64,000 bases of DNA from Escallonia rubra (lineage: Eukaryota > Streptophyta > Magnoliopsida > Escalloniales > Escalloniaceae): NCBI GenBank assembly GCA_033065855.1, contig JAVXUO010000580.1, positions 62,001-126,000 of the forward strand, read 5' to 3'. Shown here piece by piece: positions 45,880 to 56,980 of the stretch. The notes beneath the pieces are model-generated. The model did not search any database, was not told the origin of the DNA, and saw only the letters and a program-made list of their open reading frames with translations. The translations under genes were made by a program, and so were the position numbers. The number at the start of each line of letters is the position of its first letter. Positions within the stretch are counted from its first letter, which is position 1.

Positions 45880-48460
45880 AATCACGAGCAGTTCTTGCTG
45901 TAAGAACCCCAAGGGAAACTTCATGGTCCACTCATAGTAAAACATCATAGTTCAATCTAGAAAGAACACACAGGTTAGACAATCTTGTGCATCTTGAGCT
46001 TTTCTTTTCTTTTACCGTCGAAAATCAAACTCATGGCAACTGAGCCTTTTGATACTATTCGTTACTTGTAAGATTTCGGCTTCTCAAATACCGTGGTTTC
46101 TAATTAACTTTTCTTTTGAGATCAACGTAGGGGAAGCATTATCCTCGGCTTTTTTCTTTTGTTGCAAATTTGCTTCAATGTCACTATTTAGTGACAAAAG
46201 AATGTCTTTAAATCTCACTTGTGACACTTCTAACAGTAGTTTTACCGAGAAGAGCTATCCAGAATGTATAATTATCACCAAAGTGTAACTAGAAATGTGA
46301 CAAAAGATTTCAAGAGATCAATATTTGTCACTGAAAATGGTTGCAGATAGTTGTTTACCGTCTTTGGAACAATGGATAGGAACAAAGTTTAAAGTTATTT
46401 TCCTGTGTTTTTTTTTTTTTTTTGGGAATACCAGGTCCTAATTACTTTAAGTTTTAGGAATTAAATGAACAAGAGAACAAGAAAGCTGAAAGTGTGCATA
46501 AATAATCATTTACTTTTTCAAAAGTGGCGGTCAATAGATCAACCTTATTGCAAAATGGCATTAGTAAATTGTTACATTTATATATGCGGATAATGCTTCC
46601 CAGTGTGGAGTGCACAAATAAAGTGCCAGAATCACTTGCAATCAAATTCAGCTACACTGTTTTGTATCAACCACTCTACAGTACGTATGACAAAATATCC
46701 TTGTTTTAAGAGCAAAAGATTAAACTCTCAGTTGTCGAATCGTTGAGAAATTATAACCCGATCTTGATTCGTCATATACTCATATTTTATATATTTACGA
46801 AAATGTCATTATATCGTAATATTAATTAATTAAGGTTGTTTGTTATATTTTTTACTCTTTGTGTTACCGACCGTCATAATCTTTTTCATTCTCATTCTTT
46901 TACTCCATCTTCATTCTTCAAAATTCTAAATTTCAAATATTCAGATTACAAAAAAAGAAAAAAAAACACGAATTGATCAAGGTTAGTTTTTTTTAGTTTA
47001 AATTCTTATAGTATGTTAACTTATACGTAATAATCGTATTAGTCAAATTGAAAATTTTATTATTCATTTAGCGTATTCAATAGTGAAGCTAATTATAATA
47101 TGTTAACTTATACGTAATATGCTTCTTATACATAATAATCACATTAGTCAAAATGAGCAATCAATGACTTTTGTGACCGTAAACAATGTCAAGTTCTGTT
47201 TTGAACATTGATGTATAGAGTTGATTTTCTTATATTTTCATGTTTTATAAAACCTTTATGAACTACTTACTAATTTTAATGCTTTTGACATTTCATGTTT
47301 TATGTGAACTTGAACCTTTTTAATTCTTTTATATTAGCCATCAACTTTTTTTAATGTCTTTTTGGTGTCCCGCAGTTAGATTTTCTGGTTCGGCCCTACC
47401 TGAGCACATGACTAACATGCATTATTCTAGTCATGCGACTAATGAATCTCCATAATGGCGCTTGCCTACCAGAGAAAGTAAATAAATGTCGCTTTGCTCC
47501 AATTCACTTGACAGGAACTTGCCAGCCAAAGGGACTTAACTTCTTAGGTCCACGCTCAGTAGAGAGGGTACTCATGCCCGGAGGATTGATTCAATTACCC
47601 CTCATGTATCGAATTTGAGAGTGGACGAGAAGGGCTTCCTCTAACAAAGACCTTTCCAAAACAATATGGTGGACATGTATCGATTTTGATCTTCTAGGAA
47701 CCCATTTACTGCTTTCTTCCATTTAAAAGAGGATCTTTAGGTTGCGGAGTTACAAGATTGTGCTAAGCGTTGGTACTTGGTAGCAAACTAATTGAAGCAC
47801 GCCGCAAACATAGGAATGAAGATAAAATAGACTTGAAAAAGGAACGTTACACCAAGATTTTCAGGGCACACTTATCTTGCGAGCTTTCGCTAATTGTCTC
47901 GTTCCGATGATATGCATGTGTAGACCTATAATCGATCATTTTTTGAAACAAGGATAAAATTATTGCCGAAGCAAAAATTGATTAGCTTTACGAGCTGTGA
48001 ATCAATTTACAAGTTACAAGCCAACATTGCGAAACAAATAGACTCGGCTACTAATAAGAGGTTTCGTTGTTGTACTTGTTACCATCCTCTCATTTCCTAC
48101 ATTAGATACAATTCATCAGAAGAATCAGACTATTCCTGGCATCTAAGTTTTGCAAATTAAAGTTGAGAGTCAAACTAAGATGCAATTGTTCAAAACCCTG
48201 AAGTAACCCACAGAAGTTTTAGCGGATTTTTAACTCTTTAATTGAATTACCGCGTGAAGGAAGCGGCTCTCATCGGCAGCTGACTGAGGAGAGTTGGCCT
48301 AAAGTTGGCACGTCTTCACCGATTCAAAACTTGAATTGAAAAGGTTAGGAGAAGGGTCAAAACTGAACTATTACCTGGTCATATGCTGCTTGACTTGTAC
48401 ACGTTCAAGCCTGACCATTTCAATATGTAGCAGTCAAATGGATAAGAAATGCATTTAATT
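45880..48460. other. Intergenic upstream of PGIP; no gene recognised
   Basis: AT-rich. A possible decayed hAT end (CCCGCAGTTAGATTTTCTGG, then TTCGGCCC) lies near 47370-47393. Short open frames show no motifs. Confidence 0.45.
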
Positions 48461-48472
48461 TGGATCTCCACC

Positions 48473-48480
48473 TATAAATA
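48473..48480 (+). promoter_or_regulatory. TATA box of PGIP
   Basis: TATAAATA lies 58 nt upstream of the PGIP start codon, which would give a leader of roughly 30 nt. Confidence 0.75.
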
Positions 48481-48537
48481 GAAGACTCCCAAGGGCATAA
48501 ACGAGTCACTCATCAACTTACACAGCAAGAAAGCAAC

Positions 48538-49530
48538 ATGAAGACCTCTCCCCTCTCCATTTTTGCCCTCTCACTGTTCCTCTGTCTCTCTCTGCCATCC
48601 CCTTGTATCTCCACCAGGTGCAACGCAAATGACAGAGAAGTTCTCCTCCAAATCAAGCAATCTCTAAACAACCCCACCCATTTGGCTGCATGGAAGCCAA
48701 ACACCGACTGCTGCGATTGGAACGACGTCATGTGTGACACAACCACCAACCGGATAACCACCCTCCAGTTCGGCAGTGCCAACATCTCCGGCCAGTTCCC
48801 GGCAGCAGTCGGTGATCTCCCTTATCTCGAAAGCCTAGTTCTCGAAAACCTCACAAGCCTCACCGGCTATATCCCGTCTACACTCGCAAAACTGTCTCAT
48901 TTACGGTACTTTTCGGTCACCAAAAACAGCCTATCCGGTCCAATCCCGCCAGTGCTTTCGAAGCTCAAAAATCTACTCTACATTAACTTGTCCTTCAACC
49001 GGCTCAGCGGTCCAATCCCTTCCTCGCTCTCTCAGCTCACCAAGCTCTCTCAGATGTACTTGGACCACAACAGACTCACCGGCAGAATCCCCGACTCGTT
49101 CGGTACCTTCACCGTCCCCGACCTTGACCTCTCTCATAACCTGCTATCCGGTCCCCTTCCCAAATCCATGGGCAAGATGAACTATACCACCCTTGACTTT
49201 TCGCATAACATGCTTGAGGGCGACGTGTCGGTCTTGTTTGGTAAGAACAAGACAGTGCAAGAAGTTTTCTTGTCTAACAACAAGTTGAGCTTTGACATTT
49301 CCAAGGTGGAGTTCCCGGCGAATGTGACCTCGTTGGATTTGAGCCATAACAGGATCACGGGGACTCTTCCGGCGAGCTTGGCGTCGTTGCAATATTTGTT
49401 TCAATTGAATGTGAGTTACAATGGCCTCTGCGGCCAGATTCCAACTGGTGGCAGATTGCAACGCTTTCAGTCATCTGCGTATTTACCAAACCGGTGCTTG
49501 TGTGGCGCTCCGCTACCGGCATGCAAGTGA
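48538..49530 (+). CDS. PGIP: Polygalacturonase-inhibiting protein (PGIP)
   Basis: 330 residues, the usual PGIP length, from a single uninterrupted frame. Residues 1 to about 25 are a secretion signal (hydrophobic LSIFALSLFLCLSLP). The N-terminal cap has the paired cysteines (CNANDREVLLQIKQSL...NTDCCDWNDVMC). About ten extracellular leucine-rich repeats follow (for example LxxLxxLxLSxNxLxGPIP; DLSHNLLSGPLP). The C-terminal cap is CLCGAPLPACK. Many N-glycosylation sequons are present (NIS 82, NLT 104, NLS 150 and further NYT, NKT, NVT, NVS). Known members act in the cell wall and bind fungal or insect endopolygalacturonases, limiting pectin breakdown. The start is the first ATG after the TATA box. 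It is the only intact gene in the plus orientation, with no obvious operon-like or functional tie to the dioxygenases. Confidence 0.95.
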   Translation: MKTSPLSIFALSLFLCLSLPSPCISTRCNANDREVLLQIKQSLNNPTHLAAWKPNTDCCDWNDVMCDTTTNRITTLQFGSANISGQFPAAVGDLPYLESLVLENLTSLTGYIPSTLAKLSHLRYFSVTKNSLSGPIPPVLSKLKNLLYINLSFNRLSGPIPSSLSQLTKLSQMYLDHNRLTGRIPDSFGTFTVPDLDLSHNLLSGPLPKSMGKMNYTTLDFSHNMLEGDVSVLFGKNKTVQEVFLSNNKLSFDISKVEFPANVTSLDLSHNRITGTLPASLASLQYLFQLNVSYNGLCGQIPTGGRLQRFQSSAYLPNRCLCGAPLPACK

Positions 49531-49612
49531 AGCGGAATACTTGATTTTGACACTGTATCTTCATTACATTTACTGTTGAAAATATCATATTTGTAGCAGT
49601 TCTATTCTATGT

Positions 49613-49618
49613 AATAAA
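49613..49618 (+). terminator. Polyadenylation signal candidate of PGIP
   Basis: AATAAA lies 83 nt after the stop codon. A second AATAAA-containing stretch follows at about 49650. Confidence 0.5.
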
Positions 49619-49659
49619 GTCACTCTACATTGATTACTTTTACATTTGAAATAAAAACA

Positions 49660-50380
49660 TACTACATTAAATTTGGCAACAACGTCGATAGATGACACGG
49701 ATGGCTGAACTCCGTCTATCCATTCAGCGAAATATATTATATTTGGCAAAGCAAATTCAAGTTACCGAAGAGCTGCATATTTTAATGACGCTTCAAACCT
49801 ACCTGTTGCATAAAAAATAATTCCAAATATTTTGTTTCCAAGGTGCGCAGCGTCAGTTTAGAAACCCAAAAGCTGCCAAGTTGCCCCAGATAACGTCCCA
49901 AGACATGACCAATTATTCCCACAAACCCAAAAGCTGCCAAGTAGACGTCGTTGGCGCGGCGCTCTCCGAAGAGAGAAAATGAAGAGAGATAGAAAGAGAG
50001 AGATAAGTAGAATGGCACGGTCGATTGGGCCATAAGAGGGGTATTAGAGAAAAAAAATGCTAACCACAATAAAGAGCAGTTTATTTAGCGAAATGGTTCA
50101 AAAAAAGGGGCATGTCAGCTGTTTCATCTGTCACGTGAACGGCTAGATGGGAGTTAGAGAATTAAGGAATTCTCGATCAGTAAGAGGAGATCAGGCCTTA
50201 TATATATAAAGATTTTCACGACACCATCGCTGAGGAGATTTCAAAGTGGGTTCTTCAAAGTTCACAAACAGTTCCATCCCTAGAAAGAATTCGAGAAGTT
50301 GGCTCAAGTTAGTTGTAGTTAAGTGTCACACACGAACATAAATGCCTGCAGAGAAAACCAGGTTGTTGGACTGATGGATC
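49660..50380. other. Intergenic between PGIP and dioxygenase exon H
   Basis: No gene is seen. A near-direct repeat of ACAAACCCAAAAGCTGCCAAG occurs at 49860-49880 and 49921-49941. TATATATATAAAGATTTTC at 50200 is not linked to a clear gene. Confidence 0.45.
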
Positions 50381-50385
50381 AAAAC

Positions 50386-50556
50386 CTGAAAGTAACCCCT
50401 TAGCGAAGAGCTGATCAAATACTCGAGTTCTCTTCTTCCGAGCGGGGAAGAGAGATTAGGCCAGTAATGTCGGTATCTATAATCCAACACTGGAGGAGAC
50501 GCATCAATAAACCTAGAATCGTCGTCTTTCTGAATACAAATCTTTGAGCGATTCAA
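50386..50556 (-). pseudogene. Orphan dioxygenase exon 1 fragment H
   Basis: Reads CIQKDDDSRFIDASPPVLDY ... RRELEYLISSSLRGYFQ and then a GT donor. This is the counterpart of exon 1 ending ELEKLxSALxSWGCFQ. It lies downstream of gene C with no following exons, so it cannot be spliced into a complete gene. The conserved FQ|GT junction and KDD...IDA...PPV pattern support its origin. A copy is at 35322-35500. Confidence 0.7.
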
Positions 50557-50659
50557 TTAAGAAGATAGTAGTAATCGTTATTATATCCATAAAGTCGAGT
50601 TTCTAACTTCTTGTTACAAGAAACAGATTTCCCACAACATTCCTTACTTGAACATCATT

Positions 50660-52913
50660 CTACTGGGACGCAATTTTGACGGTCTCAATTGCTATCTCAC
50701 CATTCTGAAAGCATTCAAAGTTGATGGCAGCATAGTCTTTCACGCTTCGATATAGCCTTGGCCTTTGTTCATCTATTAGGCCATCCGCTGGTCCAATCTC
50801 TTTCTCTGGTTCTGGCTCGTTAGATACAGCCACTGATATCCTCAGCCAATTTGGATTTGTTACGGCCCGGTGCACTGGGCTCTTTATAATACCATTACTC
50901 ATTATCTGCATGAATCGATACAAAAAATGATCACGAAAAGATATTAAACGTACAGATTTCCTCGAAAAGTTACCTCATTACGGTTAGATCAACATAGCAC
51001 ATAAGTGTATGGAAGATCAAGTTTTCACTGATACATAATTGGTAGGTATTGTGATGGTGCTGTAACAACGAAAAGTATGTAATTTAAGAGCAGCTCAGCG
51101 AAGAAGTCCTGCCCCGGTGTATGCATTTGTTTGAAGAAGCTGTTTGTGATTTGGAACCTCTCACCTGGTTTAGCTGAAATTTGGAAAACAAACTCTCTCT
51201 TGCAAATTTAATATGTGAAATTGTGCAAGCAGATAAGAGTTTACCTCCATCTGATCACCAACATTAACAACAAGGGCATGCGGGATAATTGATACTTTAA
51301 ACCATTGATGATCCTTGAGAACATGGAGGCCTTCCACTTCTTTGTCTTGCAGGAGCACAGTAATTCCTGATTTGTCAGAATGAGGTTTGAGGCCAAGAAC
51401 TTGATCGGGCCTTGGACACCGTGGGTAGAAGTTAACTCTTGCAATCAACACTTGGCGGTCGCCAAACTGGCTCAAAAAGGTATTATCTTCCAAATTTAGT
51501 GACTTTGCTATGGATTTAAAGAGAAGATCTATTATGGACTTTATCTTCACGGCATACTCAGTTAAGATCTCCCTGCAACAACGTAAATGGAACAAATATG
51601 ATAATGGCATCAAACTTAACTAGTAGATCCCTTTGTTTATCCAGATATTCTCTGGTCATCGATCATTTTCGAATACGAAGTTTTTCACTTTTGTAGTTTA
51701 TTCCTTTGGCCCTCTAAAATTACCTTCCATAACGTCCTCGAAAATGATTTATATTTCAATAGCATCCCTTGAATAGTAACGGGATTCCAATCACCACAAG
51801 CAATTTAACAAGGGAAACTAAACCATATATACATAAATCTTCAAACAAGGTCTTTTTTAAAGGGACAAAGGAGCATGTAATATATGCGACATAAATAACA
51901 AAGGTTGCTCATTTGTTTTGTACTATAATGGAAGAAGCTGGTACCTAAAATTATCTGGATTTTCGGGCCAGAGGTCTAGCCTTCTTTCGTCTTCTGGGAG
52001 TACTTTGAGAGCAAGGCGGTCTGACCAATCAAGAATTTGCTTATCTGAAACTATCAAGTCACCCCCGTACCCTTCACCCTGAGTAGCTGCTCGAGAGTAC
52101 TTCTTTTTCTCTTCAATTGGACGTTCAAAGAATTGCTTTGCAACCTCGCGTACTTTGTCAAGGTGTGAATCTGAGATTCCATGACCTATAGCCTAAGAAT
52201 CATGAGCAGTTCTTGCAGTAAGAACCCCAAGGAAAGCTTCTTGGTTCAATCATACCAAAACATCATAGTTGAACATAGAAAGCGCACAGGATAAACAATT
52301 TTGGGGCAGACTGAGGAACAAATTTGCCAGTGCACTCCGCTGTGACAAAATTGTTACTATTGAATGTCTTTGGATGCAAGGAAGTCAATCTTATATGCTT
52401 TTGTAACACTTTGTAGTAATGCAAAGAAATGATATAAGAACAAGAACAAAAACCAGGACATGAAAGCCAGGAAATTAAAGCTTGAATTGAGAACAAAAAT
52501 GAAAACAAGAACAAAAACCAGGAAATCAAATTGAAATGAGCAGACCAATGAAAAGGGTAGCGCAGATCCCCTCATGTTTCTCTTAGTATTGCTTTATCTA
52601 GATAGTGGCCTTGCATTTGCCAATTTTGGAAAAATGTATGAATGAAATCCAGGGACAAAGAAATCAGAACCTGGAAGCAACCCCATGAGCTGAGAGCTGA
52701 TTTTAGTTTCTCCAATTCTTCATTGGAAGAAGCTGATGAGAGAAGACCGATGTCAATAACTGGAACAGGAGCTGATGGAAGAGAAGAATCTATAGACCCA
52801 AATGGACTATCCTTAACAATGTATCTAGGGGGTGGTTCATCACCATCAATGGACAGTTCATGGGCAGTCTTGGCAAGTGATGCCATCTCAGTATGGAGCA
52901 AACTTTGTGCCAT
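50660..52913 (-). CDS. 2-oxoglutarate/Fe(II)-dependent dioxygenase C, SRG1-like
   Basis: Four exons with clean GT-AG borders: 52671-52913 (243 bp), 51945-52192 (248), 51245-51572 (328), 50660-50905 (246), giving 354 residues with stop TAG. The N-terminal DIOX_N region (PVPVIDIGLL, SWGCFQAIGHGI) is followed by a C-terminal double-stranded beta-helix: HxD iron ligands His228/Asp230 (KPHSDKSG), distal His285 (SPVHRA) and the 2OG-binding R295-I-S297. [12 protein letters not shown] is typical of plant DOXC enzymes. The start was chosen at MAQSLLHTEM because it aligns with D; an upstream in-frame ATG at 53066 would add 51 unusual residues. The family oxidises specialised metabolites or hormones in the cytosol; the substrate cannot be told. 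SRG1/codeine-demethylase-type is the nearest label from memory. Confidence 0.93.
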
Positions 52914-53066
52914 GTTTTCTGTATCTCTTTTGCAAGAAAGTGGTGGAGTTGATACAAAGATTGTGGGAGGACAGTGTGGTGGGTATGTAATTTTGATGGT
53001 TTCAGTGACTGGTGACAAGGACTTGATGTATTTGGCCTTTTTTGGGAATATAATAACTTGCCTCAC

Positions 53067-54270
53067 TAGGCCAATCGGCTATGGTAAGGTGATCTCCAAT
53101 TGCAAAACCTGCTCTGGTAAGCGAGAAATACAAAACAACCGAAAGAGGTACTAAGATAAAAGAGCCTCGCAAGAACATGTCAGATACATTGAGTTAAAAT
53201 TGTTGCCATATCATGTCTAACTTAGCATGGGGATTCAAAGTATATCCCAAATTTAAGAAGACCTTTGAAGATCCTAAATTCCAACAGCTTAACTCCTTTG
53301 AAACTCCAAGTAAAGATAAAATTCATGTTGGATTGATTGGTAAAGAATGCTGATTTAATCTGCTATTGCTTTCTCTGCTTTAATTTGCTTCATTTTCTAT
53401 TAGAAGGTTATCCCATACCCCGAAAATGTGTCTACTTAAAGAATTTGAGTTTTAAACACACACAAAAAAGAGTAGTACAAACCACAAGGATTAATTGACC
53501 TGATACTTAAAAAGTTTGCTTCATTTCTTGACTTTTTACATTCAACCTTAAGGCAAGCAACTGGCGAATGTATTTCTATGAATGCATTCGCCAGGGCAAT
53601 GTGGGAGGTGCGCCTTTAAGATCGTCCAGAAAGCGATTTAGTCACAATTGATACTAAAGTTAATATGAAGATATCCTTATTATTCAAAAAATATATATAT
53701 ACACTATGAAGAGTAACGCAACTTCTTCGTATTTTTCTAATCAATGGACAACCACCAAAAGGGAGAAGAAGAAACTCCCACGTGATGCACATGGTCTTCC
53801 CATCATTCAGGATATAAACAATTGCTTTTTCATTCCAAAAAATTGAAGTAGCCAAGAAGTCATTATTTTGTCTTCAAGTTGTGATTGTATTTCAATAATT
53901 TACGCACTTGTTCTTGGAAAATAAAGTCTTGCGAAAGATGGGATCTTGAGCCAGACTGAACTTTCAAAGCCAGCACAGGGGTGAGAAGAGTATGAACAGG
54001 CCATGGTTCTTAGAAGAAGAAACTGTTTGCGACAACTGACAAAGCAACTTCCAAAGCGAATGGCATCAGTAAGAAGGGCACTAAGGATTCCCAGGAAAGT
54101 TCCAATTCTATCTTCATCATGTAAGCACTTACAAGGAGGTTGTTAAGGCGACAAAATCACAATGCAGCTTATAATATGGAACCCCCCAACATCCAAACAA
54201 ATCTGCCAGCAGCTGTGACAAGCTTAACTTTGTACCTCAATGAATAAATGTACAAACATAAGATATCAAT
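53067..54270. other. Intergenic between C and pseudogene E; duplicated with 55.8-57.0 kb
   Basis: 53330-54230 is colinear with about 55800-56940 (shared GTGATGCACATGGTC and AAGAAGGGCACTAAGGATTC). A palindrome CTGGCGAATG...CATTCGCCAG lies at 53570-53595. The MITE in the second copy is absent here, leaving its empty site near 53575. Confidence 0.6.
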
Positions 54271-54273
54271 CTT

Positions 54274-55590
54274 TCGTAGAATCAAGTGTTACTATTCCTT
54301 TCTGGAAGCGTTCATAGTTAAATGCAACATAGTTCTTCACTTTCCTGTATAATCTTTTCCCTTGCAGCATTTGTCACCGCCCTGTGCATCGCGCTCTTGA
54401 AGCTCATGACAGATTAATAGGCGTGGTTTGTAAAATCACTTAAAATTATGAAGAAGGTTAGAAATTCAGTAATGCAGCTTTTGGTAATAAAAAAAGTATG
54501 AATTTAATCAAAACGGGTGGGTATTCAGTCCTCCCATGGAAAGATTATCCCCGAGGGTTAAACGGCTAAACATTATTTCCTTAAAAATACCTTTTATAAA
54601 TTTAAAAAGTTTTAAGAAAATTAAGGGAGTTTTTGACTTTTAAAAGGCCGAGGCTAGGTTACAACATTATTGGCTAAATTAATGGTTTGTCTATAAATAG
54701 GTTAAAAAGTTAACTAATGTATTTTTTAGTCGCAAAAGAGTATGAGTTTAACTAAGATGGGTGTGGATCTAGCCCCACCATAAAAATGATCCCAAGGGAT
54801 TAAATGGTTAAACATTTTTTCCCTTAAAAAGGCTATTTTTAAATGTCAAAGGTTTACAAGTAGTAAGGGTGATCTTAACTTTAAAAACGATGAGGCTAAG
54901 TTATGACATTTGTGGCTAAACTTAAACATTTTATAGCTAAAAAGGTTAAAAGCTCACTAACGTATCTTTTAGTGACAAAAAAGTATAAATATAATCAAAA
55001 CGAGTGTGGATGTAGTCCGACCGTATAAATACAATTCCAAGGGGCTAAATTGGTGAACATTTTTTCTTGAAAATATCCTTCTTAAATTTTGCTACTAATA
55101 TGCCCTATTATTGTTACTAATATGTCCTTTTATATAGGTTAGAGTTCGTTTTTTACTAACGGTATTTTTTACTTTCAGAATAGTATTAAGCTTCTTTATC
55201 ATTTTTTACTTTTAAGCTTTATAAAATTAAAGGTATTTTGTTACTTTCTTTCTTTAAGATACCTTCTTTGAAACTAAATTCTCCTTTTTTTAGTTCTCCT
55301 CTATTTAGCAGCAAAGCACCACAAGTGAATATTACACAAACCCCATGAGATTAGTTCTCCTCTGTTTTAATTACCTTTTCACCAAGATGGCAATATATCA
55401 GTTCATTCAGTTCAAGTTCAATACATCTATAGACCCAAATGGACTATGCTTAACAATGTACCTACGGGGTGGTTCATCACCATCAATGGACAGTTCATGG
55501 GCAGTCTTGGCAAGTGATGCCATCTCACTATGGAGCAGACTTTGTGCCATGTTTTCTGTATCTCTTTTGCGAGATAGTGGTGGGATGATA
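54274..55590 (-). pseudogene. Dioxygenase pseudogene E (exons 1 and 4 only)
   Basis: Exon 1 remnant at about 55430-55556 reads MAQSLLHSEMASLAKTAHEL...SPFGSID and stops short, like gene C exon 1. The exon 4 remnant at about 54274-54410 is like gene D exon 4 and lacks 83 bp between two ATCTT copies (which lie at 57067 and 57150 in D), a frame-breaking deletion. Exons 2 and 3 are missing. It joins a C-like front to a D-like back, so it probably arose from unequal exchange or stepwise deletion. Confidence 0.85.
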
Positions 55591-56040
55591 TAAAGATTGT
55601 CGGAGGACAGTGTGGTTGAATGCAATTTTGATGGTTTCAGTGGCAGGTGAGAAGGACTTGATCTATTTTTCTTTGGATTTTAGCCTTTTGTTGGAATATA
55701 AATTGACTCTCTAGGCCAATCGGCTATCGTAAAGTGATCACCCTTTCCAAAGATAGCAAAAGTTTGATCATAGAAGCAAGTAACAAAGATAAAGTTCATG
55801 TTGGATTGATTGGTAAAGAATGCTGATTTAATCTGCTATTGCTTTGTGTGCTTAAATTCGCTTTATTTTCAGTTAGAAGGTTATCCCATACCCCGAAATG
55901 TGCATACGTAAAGAATTTGAGTTTTAGACAAACGAATAGTTGTTCGAACCACAAGGGATCGATCGACTTGGTAGTCAAGGAGATTTGCTTAATTCCTTGA
56001 CTTTTTACGTTCAACCTTAGGGCAAGCAACTAGGTATTAT

Positions 56041-56303
56041 ATTTCTATGAAGGAAAAATTTTGGTTGCTACCGGGTTTGAAGGAATCTTTCTCCTACTCC
56101 CATGTAGCGACAATTAATAGTTGCTAAATCTTTCTAGTGACTTTTATTTAGTAACGCTAAAAAAGTGCTGTTAAGAGTTGTCGCTGAAAGTGTTAACAAA
56201 AAAGCAACTAAAAACATTTAGTGACTATTAATTGTCACTATATATGGGGTTGGAGGAAGATTTCTGCAACCGAGGTAGCAGCCAAAGTTTATATTTCTAT
56301 GAA
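56041..56303. mobile_element. Mutator-type MITE, copy 2
   Basis: Element 56052-56292 (241 bp) has target duplication ATTTCTATGAA on each side. It starts GGAAAAATTTTGGTTGCTACC and ends GGTAGCAGCCAAAGTTTAT. The paralogous segment near 53575 shows the uninterrupted TATTTCTATGAATG site. It is the same family as 25592-25822. Confidence 0.8.
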
Positions 56304-56980
56304 TGCACCGGAGCAATTTGGGAAGTGCGCCGTTAAGATCGTCTGAAGAGGGAATTTAATCTCAATTGATGATAAAGTTGGTCTTAGAATATCCTTACCG
56401 TCCAAATAAAAAGAAAAGAGTATTACGGAACAAGAATCTAAGATCTATTTAGTTACGCAACTTCTTTGTATTTTTCTATTCCATACCGAAAATTATAAAT
56501 GGACAACTACCAAAAGGGTGAAGAAGAAACTCCTACGTGATGCACATGGTCATCGTCTCATTCAGGATGCAAACAATTGCTTTTTCATTCCAAAAAGTTG
56601 AAGTAACCGAGAAGTCATTATTTTGCCTTCTAATTGTGATCTTATTTCAATATTTCACACCTGTTCTTGGAAAAATAAATTCTTGTGAAAGATAGGACTG
56701 TTTGTGATCTCATTGTGATCCTATAAGAACCAACTGTTTGTGACAACTGACAAAGAAATTTCTAAAGTGAATGCCATCAATAAGAAGGGCACTAAGGATT
56801 CCCAGAAAAGTTCCAATTCTTTCTTCATCTTGTAAGCACTCAAAAGGAAATTTTTAAAGCGACATAATCACAATGCAGTTATAATATGGAACCCTCCAAC
56901 ATCCAAACAAATCTGCCAGCAGCTGTGAAGAACTCAACTTTGTTCTTCAATAATGGTACAAACAAGAGTAACATAAGATA

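Noticed and set aside
47433..47618. Short frame near a possible hAT end as a gene
   Set aside because: 61 residues, with no motif, no conserved neighbour copy and no promoter signal.
52642..53154. 170-residue plus-strand frame over dioxygenase C exon 1
   Set aside because: Shadow of the minus-strand exon; it shows no family motif.
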